Of a DNA stretch of 64,000 nucleotides, positions 9,700 to 18,732 are shown piece by piece; position 1 is the first letter of the stretch, and each line of letters starts with the position of its first letter. This DNA comes from Pseudomonas tumuqii (GTDB taxonomy: Bacteria; Pseudomonadota; Gammaproteobacteria; Pseudomonadales; Pseudomonadaceae): assembly GCF_013184545.1 (NCBI RefSeq), contig NZ_JAAOJA010000006.1, forward strand, positions 62,001-126,000, given 5' to 3'. Position numbers and translations under genes: made by a program. The notes under the pieces were generated by a model. The model made no database searches and was not told where the DNA came from. It was given only the letters and a program-made list of their open reading frames with translations.

Positions 9700-9722
9700 G
9701 CTGGGGTTCCGGGTCGGGGCGG

Positions 9723-9932
9723 TTAGCTGGCTTGGCGGATCGAGTCTGCAAGCTTTTCCAGCTGGGTATCAAGCTGCGCCTGTGTCGCGATCAGTGCGGG
9801 TGAATACATGTCTTCGGCGCTGTCCGGCCGACGTGGTTCGGCCTTGAATTGACGATTGGCGCTGAATGGCATCCAGTCGTCGCCGGGGTTGTTGGTTATT
9901 CTATTCACTTGAGCGTTGTCGAGGCTTGTCAT
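9723..9932 (-). pseudogene. Remnant of a class III omega-aminotransferase with a large in-frame internal deletion
   Basis: The 69-codon frame joins two pieces of one protein family. Residues 1-42 (QVNRITNNPGDDWMPFSANR, then QFKAEPRR) match the N-terminus of omega-amino-acid:pyruvate aminotransferases, where WMPFTANR-type motifs occur. Residues 43-69 (YSPALIATQAQLDTQLEKLA, then DSIRQAS) match their last 27 residues, the SPPLII..QID...L.DAIRQA ending. About 370 codons, including the PLP lysine, are missing, yet the frame is intact. It sits between the cupin and kauB, where a full-length aminotransferase would be expected. It cannot be an active transaminase. An assembly collapse is the main alternative. 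Confidence 0.7.
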
Positions 9933-9986
9933 GCGAGCTGTCCGGGCGCGCGAAGAAAGGGAGTCTGGGACGATTTCGCGCAGTCT

Positions 9987-10006
9987 ATGTTTAATAAAAC
10001 GAACAT
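9987..10006. promoter_or_regulatory. AT-rich inverted repeat in the kauB upstream region
   Basis: ATGTT-N10-AACAT lies in the 230-nt gap between the aminotransferase remnant and kauB. It could be a regulator site for these divergent genes; the arms are only 5 bp, so chance is possible. Confidence 0.3.
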
Positions 10007-10162
10007 GGCAAGGGGGTTTGTCGCGCTTTGTAAAAAATATTGAAAATGTGCAGCCCTCTGGTTTAGTGTTGCCAGCAGGATTTGGCCCTCGCAGGCCTTG
10101 CAGAATTATTGACAGTGTGCGCGCCGACGCCGCAGCACTTTTTACTGATAGAGGATGCTCGA

Positions 10163-11656
10163 ATGACTAGCCTGACTCGTGCCGACTGGGAACAGCGTGC
10201 CGATACCCTGAAGATCGAAGGCCGTGCCTTTATTCATGGCGAATACCGTGCGGCGGTTTCCGGCGCGACCTTCGAGTGCATCAGCCCGGTGGACGGCCGG
10301 CTGCTGGTAGAGGTCGCCAGTTGCGACCTGGCCGATGCCGAACTGGCAGTACAGGATGCCCGCAAAACCTTCGATTCCGGCATCTGGTCGCGCCTGGCGC
10401 CGGTCAAGCGCAAGGAAGTGATGATCCGCTTCGCCGACCTGATCGAGCAGCACGGCGAAGAGCTGGCGCTGCTGGAAACCCTCGACATGGGCAAGCCGAT
10501 CAGCGATGCCCTGGGTATCGACGTATCCAGCGCCGCGCGCTCGATCCGCTGGAGCGGCGAGGCGATCGACAAGATCTACGACGAAGTGGCCACCACCCCG
10601 CACAACGAGTTGGGCCTGGTGACCCGCGAGCCGATCGGCGTGGTCGCCGCCATCGTGCCGTGGAACTTCCCGTTGCTGATGAGCTGCTGGAAGCTTGGTC
10701 CGGCACTGTCCAGCGGTAACTCGGTGATCCTCAAACCGTCCGAGAAGTCGCCACTGACTGGCATCCGCATCGCCCAACTGGCCATCGAGGCCGGTATTCC
10801 GGCGGGCGTGTTCAACGTCCTGCCGGGCTTCGGCCATACCGTCGGCAAGGCCCTGGCGCTGCACATGGACGTCGACACCCTGGTGTTCACCGGCTCGACC
10901 AAGATCGCCAAGCAACTGATGATCTACGCCGGCGAGTCGAACATGAAGCGCGTCTGGCTGGAAGCCGGCGGCAAGAGCCCGAACATCGTCTTCGCCGATG
11001 CCCCGGACCTGCAGGCCGCCGCCGAAGCCGCGGCCGGCGCCATCGCCTTCAACCAGGGTGAAGTCTGCACCGCCGGCTCGCGCCTGCTGGTGGAAAATTC
11101 GATCAAGGAGCGTTTCGTGCCGATGGTGGTCGAGGCGATCAAGAGCTGGAAACCGGGCAATCCGCTGGATCCGGCGACCAATGTCGGCGCGCTGGTCGAC
11201 GTCACCCAGATGAACAATGTGCTCGGCTACATCCAGGCCGGTCATGATGGCGGCGCCACCCTGGTGGCCGGCGGCAAGCGGGTGCTGCAAGAGACCGGCG
11301 GCACCTACGTCGAACCGACCATTTTCGACGGGGTGAACAATGCCATGCGCATCGCCCGCGAGGAGATCTTCGGTCCGGTGCTCTCGGTGATCGGCTTCGA
11401 CTCGGCGGAAGAAGCCGTACAGATCGCCAACGACACGCCTTATGGCTTGGCGGCGGCGCTATGGACCAGCAACCTGTCGAAGGCCCACCTGACCGCCAAG
11501 GCGCTGCGCGCCGGCAGCGTGTGGATCAACCAGTACGACGGCGGCGACATGACCGCGCCGTTCGGCGGCTTCAAGCAGTCCGGCAACGGCCGCGACAAGT
11601 CGCTGCACGCCTTCGACAAGTACACTGAACTGAAAGCCACCTGGATCAAGCTGTAA
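10163..11656 (+). CDS. kauB: Gamma-aminobutyraldehyde-type aldehyde dehydrogenase (KauB/PauC)
   Basis: A 497-aa NAD(P)-dependent aldehyde dehydrogenase. Visible are the fold motif VPWNFPLLMSCWKLGPAL, the nucleotide-binding FTGSTKIAKQL, the catalytic glutamate in LEAGGKSPNIVF and the catalytic cysteine in FNQGEVCTAGSRLLVE. In P. aeruginosa the equivalent enzyme oxidises 4-guanidinobutyraldehyde and gamma-glutamyl-polyamine aldehydes during agmatine and polyamine breakdown. The start at ATG 10163 has GAGGA upstream; the frame is open back to 10082. The upstream region faces the aminotransferase remnant, and a strong terminator follows the gene. Confidence 0.93.
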   Translation: MTSLTRADWEQRADTLKIEGRAFIHGEYRAAVSGATFECISPVDGRLLVEVASCDLADAELAVQDARKTFDSGIWSRLAPVKRKEVMIRFADLIEQHGEELALLETLDMGKPISDALGIDVSSAARSIRWSGEAIDKIYDEVATTPHNELGLVTREPIGVVAAIVPWNFPLLMSCWKLGPALSSGNSVILKPSEKSPLTGIRIAQLAIEAGIPAGVFNVLPGFGHTVGKALALHMDVDTLVFTGSTKIAKQLMIYAGESNMKRVWLEAGGKSPNIVFADAPDLQAAAEAAAGAIAFNQGEVCTAGSRLLVENSIKERFVPMVVEAIKSWKPGNPLDPATNVGALVDVTQMNNVLGYIQAGHDGGATLVAGGKRVLQETGGTYVEPTIFDGVNNAMRIAREEIFGPVLSVIGFDSAEEAVQIANDTPYGLAAALWTSNLSKAHLTAKALRAGSVWINQYDGGDMTAPFGGFKQSGNGRDKSLHAFDKYTELKATWIKL

Positions 11657-11729
11657 CGTCGATAAGCGACAGGCGGGTAACTGCCTGAAGGTCCGCCCTT
11701 CGGGGCCGGTTCTTGATGAACCACACCTG

Positions 11730-11767
11730 CGGCCGGGTTTCCTTGGGAAGCCCGGCCGTTTTGTTTT
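11730..11767 (+). terminator. Intrinsic terminator of kauB
   Basis: CGGCCGGG and CCCGGCCG form an 8-bp G+C stem around a 13-nt loop, followed by TTTTGTTTTG. Confidence 0.9.
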
Positions 11768-11798
11768 GTACCGGGCCACGACATAAAGGAGTCTGGCA

Positions 11799-12962
11799 AT
11801 GCGTTGGGGTACCTATTTCGCGGTCTGTGCGGCGGTCATCAGCATCGGTCTGGCCCTCGGGGTGACCATGCCGTTGGTGTCGCTGCGCCTGGAGAGTTGG
11901 GGCTACGACTCCTTCGCCATCGGCGTGATGGCCGCGACTCCGGCGGTGGGTGTCTTGCTCGGCGCGTCCCTGGCGGGTCGGTTGGCGGGGTACTTCGGCA
12001 CCACTCGGCTGATGCAGCTGTGCCTGCTGGTCGGCGCCCTGTCCGTGGGATTGCTGGCGCTGATGCAGAGCTATGCGGTGTGGCTGCTGTTGCGCCTGCT
12101 GATCGGCGTGGCGCTGACCGTGGTGTTCATCCTCGGCGAAAGCTGGATCAACCAGCTTGCGGTGGAGAAGTGGCGCGGCCGCCTGGTCGCCCTGTATGGC
12201 ACCGGCTATGCGTTGAGCCAGCTGTGTGGGCCGCTGCTGCTCACCGCGTTGGGCACCAGCACCGATCTGGGCTTCTGGGCCGGCGTCGGCCTGCTGATCA
12301 GCGGCTCGTTGCTCCTCCTGGGGCGCACGGGTGCGCCGCGGGTGGACGCCCACAGCGCCTCGGGGCGTGGCCTGCCGGCGTTCTGCCGCAAGCTGCCGGC
12401 CATCGCCTGGGCGGTGATGCTGTTCGCCGGCTTCGAGGCGATGATGCTGACCCTGCTGCCGATCTACGGCCTGCGTCAGGGCTTCACCCAGGAGGTGGCG
12501 CTGTTCATGGTCAGCGTGGTGGTGGTCGGCGATGCCGCCCTGCAACTGCCGATCGGTCTGCTGGCGGACCGCATGTCGCGGCGCAGCCTGTTCCGCGGTT
12601 GCGGGGTGATCCTGCTGTGCGCCAGTCTGGCGATTCCCCTGCTGCTGCACACGGCGTTGATCTGGCCGCTGCTGGTGCTGTTCGGCGCCAGCGCCGGCGG
12701 GCTGTTCACCCTGTCGCTGATCCTGATCGGCGAGCGTTACCGCGACGACGAGCTGGTCCGCGCCAATGCCCATGTCGCGCAGCTCTGGGGCATCGGCTGC
12801 CTGATCGGCCCGCTGGCCACCGGTGCGGCCAGCCAGTGGGTCAGCGGCCATGCGTTGCCGTTGTTGATGGCGCTGGGGGCGGCGGTGTTCGTGGTGCTGG
12901 CCTGGCGTGGCCAGGGCGCCGATGACCAGTTCGGTACGGCCGCGCCGGCGCGCAGCGATTAG
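11799..12962 (+). CDS. MFS transporter, YcaD-like
   Basis: A 387-aa major facilitator protein with about 12 hydrophobic helices. The cytoplasmic loop after helix 2 reads GRLAGYFGTTRLM, and the second half has the related LADRMSRRSLFRG, both MFS motif-A forms. It resembles the YcaD branch of uncharacterised exporters; no substrate can be assigned. AAAGGAG precedes the ATG. Its last four bases overlap the stop of the convergent MocR-type gene. It lies among polyamine catabolism genes, but that alone does not give the substrate. Confidence 0.9.
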   Translation: MRWGTYFAVCAAVISIGLALGVTMPLVSLRLESWGYDSFAIGVMAATPAVGVLLGASLAGRLAGYFGTTRLMQLCLLVGALSVGLLALMQSYAVWLLLRLLIGVALTVVFILGESWINQLAVEKWRGRLVALYGTGYALSQLCGPLLLTALGTSTDLGFWAGVGLLISGSLLLLGRTGAPRVDAHSASGRGLPAFCRKLPAIAWAVMLFAGFEAMMLTLLPIYGLRQGFTQEVALFMVSVVVVGDAALQLPIGLLADRMSRRSLFRGCGVILLCASLAIPLLLHTALIWPLLVLFGASAGGLFTLSLILIGERYRDDELVRANAHVAQLWGIGCLIGPLATGAASQWVSGHALPLLMALGAAVFVVLAWRGQGADDQFGTAAPARSD

Positions 12963-14392
12963 TTCGGCGTGGCCAGCTCCGCCAGCAGTTCGGCGACGCT
13001 CTCGCCGACCCGGCGCACCGCCTGTTCGATCTCTGCGCTGGGCTTGGCCGCGTAGTTGATGCGCAGGCAGTTGCGGTACTTGCCGGCGGCGGAAAAGATG
13101 CTGCCCGGGGCGATTTGTACCTTGTGTGGTTGCAGTTCGCGGTTCAGCCGTTGGCTGTCGAAGCCCGGGTCCAGCTCGACCCAGAGCATGAAGCTGCCCT
13201 GCGGCCGACTGACCCGCGTGCCGGGCGGAAAATATCGGCTGACCCAGTCGACCATCTGCTCCAGGCCGCGCGCGTACTGGCTGCGCATGCGCCGCAAGTG
13301 CGGCTGGTAGTGGCCGGCCTCGAGGTATTCCGCCAGGGCCAGTTGCGGCAGTTGCGCGGTGCTGCCGGTGCCCATGTATTTCATGTGCAGCACGCGATCC
13401 AGGTAGCGCCCCGGGGCGATCCAGCCGATGCGCAGGCCGGGCGCCAGGGTCTTGGAAAAGGAGCTGCAGAGCAGCACGCGGCCGTCTTCGTCATAGGACT
13501 TGATGGTGCGCGGACGCGGGTAGCTGTAGGCCAGCTCACCGTAGACGTCGTCCTCGATGATTGCCACGTCGTAGCGTTGCGCCAGGGCGAGCAGGGCCCG
13601 TTTGTTGGCGTCCGGCATGATGTAGCCGAGCGGGTTGTTGCAGGTCGGCGTCAACTGTATGGCTTTGATCGGCCATTGTTCGAGCGCCAGCTCCAGGGCT
13701 TCCAGGCTGATCCCTGTGAGCGGGTCGGTGGGCAATTCCAGCGCCTTCATGCCGAAGCCTTTCAGCGCCTGCATGACCCCGTGGAAGCTCGGCGAGTCCA
13801 CCGCGACGATGTCGCCGGGTTGACAGATCGCGCGGATCGCTGCGGATAAGGCTTCGTGGCAACCGGTGGTGATGACGATGTCCTGATAGGGAATCTGGCA
13901 GCCCGAGTCGAGCATCAGCCGCGAGATCTGCTCGCGCAGGCCCTGGTCGCCATAAATGCAGCCGTAGGTGAGGCTGTTCAGGTCCTGCCTGCGGCCCAGG
14001 CGGGAAAGCGAACGCAGCAGGGGCTTGAGCGTCGGGCTGCTGATATCCGGGCGGCCGCGGCCCAGTTGGATCATGTCGCTGCGGCTGGGCGACAGGCTGA
14101 TCAGTTCGAGGACCTGATCCCACTGCGACACGTCCACCGGCCGTTGCGCCGTGCGGCTGACCATCGGCAGCGCCGGTTTTTCTCGCGCGAGGGGCACGAA
14201 ATAGCCGGACTTTGGCCGTGGTGTGGCCAGGCCCTGGTCTTCCAGGTGGCGATAGGCCTGCTGCACCGTGCTCAGGCTGACGCCATGCTCGAGGCTGAGG
14301 GCGCGCACCGAGGGCAAGCGCTCGCCTGGGCGGTACAGGCCCTGCTCGATGCGCGCGCCGAGCTGTTCGGCCAGGTTGATGTAGAGGGTCAT
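12959..14392 (-). CDS. MocR/PdxR-type regulator: GntR HTH fused to an aminotransferase-like domain
   Basis: A 477-aa fusion. Residues about 1-75 form a GntR-type winged helix-turn-helix (GERLPSVRALSLEHGVSLSTVQQAYRHLEDQG). About 100-470 form a fold-type I aminotransferase domain with PTCNNPLGYIMP, EDDVYGELAY and the PLP lysine in CSSFSKTLAPGLRIGW. MocR proteins sense PLP-linked amines or amino acids and control nearby transport or catabolic genes. The neighbours are an MFS transporter (convergent, 4-nt overlap) and amine catabolism genes. The target is not known. The conserved lysine suggests that cofactor binding is kept. Confidence 0.92.
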   Translation of the reverse strand: MTLYINLAEQLGARIEQGLYRPGERLPSVRALSLEHGVSLSTVQQAYRHLEDQGLATPRPKSGYFVPLAREKPALPMVSRTAQRPVDVSQWDQVLELISLSPSRSDMIQLGRGRPDISSPTLKPLLRSLSRLGRRQDLNSLTYGCIYGDQGLREQISRLMLDSGCQIPYQDIVITTGCHEALSAAIRAICQPGDIVAVDSPSFHGVMQALKGFGMKALELPTDPLTGISLEALELALEQWPIKAIQLTPTCNNPLGYIMPDANKRALLALAQRYDVAIIEDDVYGELAYSYPRPRTIKSYDEDGRVLLCSSFSKTLAPGLRIGWIAPGRYLDRVLHMKYMGTGSTAQLPQLALAEYLEAGHYQPHLRRMRSQYARGLEQMVDWVSRYFPPGTRVSRPQGSFMLWVELDPGFDSQRLNRELQPHKVQIAPGSIFSAAGKYRNCLRINYAAKPSAEIEQAVRRVGESVAELLAELATPN

Positions 14393-14570
14393 GACAGTTG
14401 CCCTGATTCTTTAGCGTTAATAAGGCAAGCAATACAGATGCGGCATAAATTCACGATTCAGCGACTTTAAAGCGCCGTCTGTATGCAGTTAATAAGATAA
14501 TTTTGAATCTGTCATGCTTTTTGTCCGACGCTCATCATGATCTCCCAGAGTGCTTTCGAGCAGGAGAAAG

Positions 14571-14801
14571 ATGATGAACGGGATTGGCGATGCAAGGCTG
14601 ACACTGGAGACGAATGAGCCGGCGAGCAGCCGTCCGGTGCCTGTGGCGGGTGAGTCGCGCTGGTTGCTGTTCTGGCGCCGGCTGGGTACCCGCGGGGCGC
14701 TGCTCAGGCTGACCGATGCGCAGTTGCGCGACATCGGCCTGACCCGGGTAGAGGCCAACCACGAAGCCTTGCGGCCGTTCTGGACGCTCTGGAAGCGCTG
14801 A
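14571..14801 (+). CDS. DUF1127 (YjiS-like) small protein
   Basis: A 76-aa protein whose C-terminal half, WRRLGTRGALLRLTDAQLRD followed by IGLTR, is the DUF1127 motif, a short Arg-rich domain. Members in alpha-proteobacteria affect RNA turnover and phosphate or carbon metabolism; no function is set for this one. AGGAGA lies close before the ATG at 14571, where two ATG codons follow each other; either may be used. It stands alone, divergent from the MocR-type gene and convergent with the FAD oxidase. Confidence 0.85.
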   Translation: MMNGIGDARLTLETNEPASSRPVPVAGESRWLLFWRRLGTRGALLRLTDAQLRDIGLTRVEANHEALRPFWTLWKR

Positions 14802-14811
14802 ATCTCAACCC

Positions 14812-14869
14812 GCAGGCTGGATTAGCACGGCAGGTTGGACTGAACCCGGTAGTGAACATCCAGCCCTGC
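14812..14869. terminator. Inverted repeat between the DUF1127 and FAD oxidase genes
   Basis: GCAGGCTGGAT at 14812-14822 pairs with ATCCAGCCCTGC at 14858-14869 with one bulged base, leaving a 35-nt loop. It lies between two converging 3' ends and could be a shared terminator or a degenerate repeat element. Confidence 0.4.
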
Positions 14870-14894
14870 AGCTTGGCGGGCGTGTCGGCTGCGC

Positions 14895-16208
14895 CTACAG
14901 CAGTTCCTTGAGTCGGTGCCAGAGCATGCCCAGGGCCAGCAACGGCGAGCGCAGGTGCTTGCCGCCGGGGAAGGTCATGTGCGGAACCTGGGCGAACAGG
15001 TCGAAGCCGTGGCTGGCTTGGCCGGCGATGGCCTCGGCCAGCAGTTTGCCGGCCAGGTGGGTGGCGTTGACGCCGTGGCCGGAGTAGGCCTGGGCATAGT
15101 AGACGTTGGCCTGATCCTTGAGCCGGCCGATCTGCGGCAGGCGGTTGGCGCCGATGCCGATCATCCCGCCCCACTGGTAGTCGATCTTCACATCCTGCAA
15201 GTGGGGGAAGACGGCCAGCATTTTCGGGCGCATGTAGCCGGCGATGTCCGCCGGGTCGCGGCCGGAGTAATGGCAGGCACCACCGAACAGCAGGCGCCGA
15301 TCGGCGGACAGGCGATAGTAGTCGAGGGCCACGCGTTGGTCGCACAGCGCCATGTTCTGCGGAATGATCGCGTGGGCTTGGGCCTCGGACAGCGGCTCGG
15401 TGGCGATCACGTAACTGCCGGCCGGCAGCACCTTGCCGCCCAGGGTCGGGTTCAGCTCGCCCAGGTAGGCGTTGCAGCCGAGCACCAGGTGAGCTGCGCG
15501 CACCACGCCCAGGGCGGTATGCACCCTGACCTCGGCGCCGTAGTCGATGCGCGTCACTGCCGAATCTTCGAATAGCTGCACCCCCAGCGACTGGGCGGCT
15601 GCCGCTTCGCCCAGGGCCAGGTTGAGCGGGTGCAGGTGGCCGGAGCCCATGTCGATCAGGCCGCCGACGTAGCGGTCGGAGCCGACCACCTCATGCATCT
15701 GCTCCGGCTGCAACAGGCGCAGCTCGTGCGGGTAACCGAGGCTTTGCAGCTCCGCCATGTCGGCGGCGAACCCGTCCAGATGGCTGGGTTTGTTCGCCAG
15801 GTCGCAATAGCCCCAGGTCAGGTCGCAGTCAATAGCGAACTGCGCGACCCGGCGCCGGACGATTTCCACGGCTTCCAGGCCCATCAACTTGAGTTCGCGC
15901 ACGCCGCTGGCGCCGATCACCGATTCGAACTGCTCGACGCCATGGCCAACCCCGCGAATCAACTGGCCGCCGTTGCGCCCGCTGGCGCCCCAGCCGATCT
16001 TGTGCGCCTCGAGCAGCACCACCGAGAAGCCTTTCTGCGCCAGTTCGATGGCCGTGTTCAGCCCGGAAAAGCCGCCGCCGACGATGCACACATCGGCGCT
16101 GAGCTCCCCGCGCAGGGGCGGGTAGGCCAGTTGCCGGTTGGCGCTGGCGGCGTAGTAGGACGCGGCGTGCTGGGTGTTGTGGACCGGTTGGTGAACGCGG
16201 GCGTTCAT
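14895..16208 (-). CDS. FAD-dependent amine oxidase (gamma-glutamylputrescine oxidase/PauB type)
   Basis: A 437-aa DAO-family flavoprotein. The FAD site VCIVGGGFSGLNTAIELAQK begins near residue 40, followed by LLEAHKIGWGASGRNGGQLI, the loop typical of PuuB/OrdL oxidases. The C-terminal part has the second flavin segment QAYSGHGVNATHLAGKLLAEA. Such enzymes oxidise gamma-glutamyl-putrescine or related polyamine adducts to the aldehyde that KauB-type dehydrogenases then use. Its place close to kauB, pauR and dad genes supports this. P. aeruginosa has several PauB paralogues with different polyamine preferences, and the preference here cannot be read from sequence. Confidence 0.88.
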   Translation of the reverse strand: MNARVHQPVHNTQHAASYYAASANRQLAYPPLRGELSADVCIVGGGFSGLNTAIELAQKGFSVVLLEAHKIGWGASGRNGGQLIRGVGHGVEQFESVIGASGVRELKLMGLEAVEIVRRRVAQFAIDCDLTWGYCDLANKPSHLDGFAADMAELQSLGYPHELRLLQPEQMHEVVGSDRYVGGLIDMGSGHLHPLNLALGEAAAAQSLGVQLFEDSAVTRIDYGAEVRVHTALGVVRAAHLVLGCNAYLGELNPTLGGKVLPAGSYVIATEPLSEAQAHAIIPQNMALCDQRVALDYYRLSADRRLLFGGACHYSGRDPADIAGYMRPKMLAVFPHLQDVKIDYQWGGMIGIGANRLPQIGRLKDQANVYYAQAYSGHGVNATHLAGKLLAEAIAGQASHGFDLFAQVPHMTFPGGKHLRSPLLALGMLWHRLKELL

Positions 16209-16382
16209 GTGTGAAATCCTGTTTGTCGTGTTTGGAAATTTTTACGCAGGATAAACGCGGGCTCTGCGCGCCGCCAAGTGGGTTGCGGTAAAAACTGGGT
16301 TTCCGTCGGGATAATCGGCCATTCGCCGGCAGCCGACGGCGAGCGGGGTTAAGATGCGCGGAATTTCCACGGGACACTAGTG

Positions 16383-16736
16383 ATGAGTTGTACCAGCCGC
16401 AAGATCGATCACCTGCGTTTGCAGATTCCGCGTTTCGACTGCGTGCCTGGCTGTCACGACTGCTGCGGACCGGTCACCGCCTCATCCGAGGAGATGGCCC
16501 GCCTGCCGGTGAAAAGCGACGCCGCGCATGACGCCGCGCTGGCCGAGCTGAATTGTGTGCACCTCGGGCCGCAGGGCTGTGAGGTGTATGACCAGCGGCC
16601 GCTGATCTGCCGGCTGTTCGGCACCAGCAAAAGCCTGCCCTGTCCCCATGGTCGCGGGCCGGAAACGCCGATCGAGGCGCATGTCGAGCAGCAGGTGCAT
16701 CAGCTGATCGCCAGCACCCGCCAGGTGTTGGTGTAG
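16383..16736 (+). CDS. YkgJ-family cysteine cluster protein
   Basis: A 117-aa protein with the Cys pattern of the YkgJ/CxxCxxCC family: FDCVPGCHDCCGPV at about 21-34, then CVHLGPQGCEVYDQRPLICRLFG and a final CPHG. The family is thought to bind a zinc or iron ion. In many genomes it sits near electron-transfer or flavoprotein genes. A GTG directly precedes the ATG at 16383, so the start could be one codon earlier. It is divergent from the FAD oxidase across 174 nt. No precise function is known. Confidence 0.85.
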   Translation: MSCTSRKIDHLRLQIPRFDCVPGCHDCCGPVTASSEEMARLPVKSDAAHDAALAELNCVHLGPQGCEVYDQRPLICRLFGTSKSLPCPHGRGPETPIEAHVEQQVHQLIASTRQVLV

Positions 16737-16789
16737 GGCGCCGCCCGCCCCGGTTATGGTCTTCCAGCGGGCGTGGTGCCACCGGCGAG

Positions 16790-17278
16790 CTATTCCGCAA
16801 TCGGTAGCGCCAGCGATTCCTTGACCTCTTCCATGACGATATAGCTCTTCGACTCGCGCACGTGCGGCAGCTTGAGCAGGATGTCGCCGAGCAGCTTGCG
16901 GTAGCTGGCCATCTCGTTGATCCGTGCCTTGACCAGGTAATCGAAGTCGCCGGAAACCAGGTGGCATTCCAGCACGTGCGGCAGCTTGAGCACGGCGCGG
17001 CGGAACTCCTCGAAGGTGTCGCCGGACTTGTAGTCCAGGCTGATCTCGACGAACACCAGCAGGCTGGCCTTGAGGTACTGGGGGTTGAGGCGGGCGTGGT
17101 AGCCCATGATGATGCCTTCGCGCTCCAGGCGCCGCACCCGCTCGGTGCAGGGCGTGGTCGACAGACCGACCCGTTCGCCCAGTTCGGTGAAGGAGATGCG
17201 CCCGTCTTCCTGCAGCAGGCGCAGGATATTGCGGTCGATCTTGTCCAGTTCGCGACGGCTCTGGTGCTGGGTGCGCAT
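16790..17278 (-). CDS. dadR: Lrp/AsnC-family regulator of the dad operon
   Basis: A 162-aa Lrp-type regulator. The N-terminal helix-turn-helix is DGRISFTELGERVGLSTTPC with TERVRRLEREGII, and the C-terminal RAM ligand domain has SGDFDYLVKARINEMASY. In P. aeruginosa the equivalent DadR responds to alanine and activates dadA-dadX. Here it is divergent from dadA across a 155-nt AT-rich region, which fits. The frame is open back to 17392, but starting at ATG 17278 gives the usual length and keeps the promoter region free. Alanine sensing is carried over from the family. Confidence 0.92.
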   Translation of the reverse strand: MRTQHQSRRELDKIDRNILRLLQEDGRISFTELGERVGLSTTPCTERVRRLEREGIIMGYHARLNPQYLKASLLVFVEISLDYKSGDTFEEFRRAVLKLPHVLECHLVSGDFDYLVKARINEMASYRKLLGDILLKLPHVRESKSYIVMEEVKESLALPIAE

Positions 17279-17433
17279 GGGGGATGCCCCTCCGTAGAAG
17301 CGGTTTTTGCCAAGAATTCTCGCCAAATATAGTTCTATATATAGTGAAAAGCACTGGGTAATGCTCAATATACTGCGCGCATCAACGCTCAAGACAAAAA
17401 ACGCCAGCGCATAGTCGCGGCGAGGAGAAAACG
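17279..17433. promoter_or_regulatory. dadR-dadA divergent promoter region with AT-rich dyads
   Basis: The gap is markedly AT-rich compared with its surroundings. It holds TATAG-TT-CTATA at 17328-17339 and the perfect palindrome CTATATATAG at 17335-17344. A possible dadA -10, TATAGT at 17340-17345, overlaps this, with TTCTCG 17 nt upstream. Lrp-type regulators favour such sequences, so this is the likely DadR control site. Confidence 0.55.
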
Positions 17434-18732
17434 ATGCGGGTTCTGGTACTTGGTAGCGGTGTGGTGGGTGTGGCCAGTGCGTATTACCTGGCCCGTCAGG
17501 GTTTCGAGGTGGTGGTGGTCGACCGTCAGGACGGCCCCGCCATGGAAACCAGTTTCGCCAACGCCGGCCAGGTCTCCCCGGGCTATGCCTCGCCCTGGGC
17601 GGCGCCGGGCGTGCCGCTGAAAGCCATCAAGTGGCTGCTGCAGAAGCACGCGCCGCTGGCGATCAAGGCCACTGCCGATATCGACCAGTACCTGTGGATG
17701 GCGCAGATGTTGCGCAACTGCACCGCCAGCCGTTACGCGGTGAACAAGGAGCGCATGGTGCGCCTGTCCGAGTACAGCCGCGATTGCCTCGACGAGCTGC
17801 GCAGCGAGACCGGCATCGGCTACGAAGGCCGCCGCCTGGGCACCACCCAGCTGTTCCGCACCCAGGCGCAAGTGGACAACGCGGCCAAGGACATCGCCGT
17901 GCTCACGCAGTCCGGCGTGCCCTTCGAACTGCTCGACCGTGACGGCATCGCCCGAGTCGAACCGGCCCTGGCGGGAGTCAAGCACAAGCTGGCCGGCGCC
18001 CTGCGCCTGCCCAACGACCAGACCGGCGACTGCCAGATGTTCACCCTCAAGCTGGCCGAGATGGCCAGGCAGTTGGGCGTCGAGTTCCGCTTCGGCCAGA
18101 CCATCGAGCGCCTCGACAGCGCCGGCGACCGGATCAATGGCGTATGGATCGATGGCAAGCTGGAAACCGCCGATCGCTATGTGCTGGCGCTGGGCAGCTA
18201 CAGCCCGCAACTGCTCAAGCCGCTGGGCATTCGCGCGCCGATCTACCCGCTCAAGGGCTATTCGCTGACCGTACCGATCAGCAATGGCGACATGGCCCCG
18301 ACCTCGACCATTCTCGATGAGACCTACAAGGTTGCCATCACCCGCTTCGACAATCGCATCCGCGTGGGCGGCATGGCCGAGATCGCCGGTTTCGACCTGA
18401 GCCTGAATCCGCGCCGCCGCGCGACCCTGGAGATGATCACCGCCGACCTCTACCCGCAAGGTGGCGACCTCAAACAGGCGGAATTCTGGACCGGTCTGCG
18501 CCCGGCCACCCCGGATGGCACGCCGATCGTCGGCGCCACCCGCATGCGCAATTTGTTCCTCAACACGGGGCACGGCACACTGGGCTGGACCATGGCCTGC
18601 GGCTCCGGTCGCTTCCTCGCCGACCTGATGGCATCGAAGCGCCCGCAGATCAGCGCCGAAGGCCTGGATATCTTCCGTTACAGCAACGCCAAGGAGTCTT
18701 CCACGCATGTCAGTCCAGCGCCTGCGCTCTGA
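17434..18732 (+). CDS. dadA: D-amino acid dehydrogenase small subunit
   Basis: A 432-aa membrane-associated flavoprotein that deaminates D-amino acids, mainly D-alanine, and passes electrons to the respiratory chain. The N-terminal FAD motif is [19 protein letters not shown]. Other marks are [23 protein letters not shown], and the C-terminal [18 protein letters not shown] flavin segment of the DadA family. AGGAGA lies just before the ATG. The 3' end overlaps the RidA-type gene by 26 nt, and dadX follows, so L-alanine can be racemised and then oxidised by one operon. Confidence 0.97.
   Translation: MRVLVLGSGVVGVASAYYLARQGFEVVVVDRQDGPAMETSFANAGQVSPGYASPWAAPGVPLKAIKWLLQKHAPLAIKATADIDQYLWMAQMLRNCTASRYAVNKERMVRLSEYSRDCLDELRSETGIGYEGRRLGTTQLFRTQAQVDNAAKDIAVLTQSGVPFELLDRDGIARVEPALAGVKHKLAGALRLPNDQTGDCQMFTLKLAEMARQLGVEFRFGQTIERLDSAGDRINGVWIDGKLETADRYVLALGSYSPQLLKPLGIRAPIYPLKGYSLTVPISNGDMAPTSTILDETYKVAITRFDNRIRVGGMAEIAGFDLSLNPRRRATLEMITADLYPQGGDLKQAEFWTGLRPATPDGTPIVGATRMRNLFLNTGHGTLGWTMACGSGRFLADLMASKRPQISAEGLDIFRYSNAKESSTHVSPAPAL

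Noticed and set aside
16734..16755. GTAG followed by GGGC-GCC-GCCC at the YkgJ-family stop as another REP element
   Set aside because: The stem is only 4 bp, and there is no inverted partner nearby; GTAG at a stop codon is common by chance.
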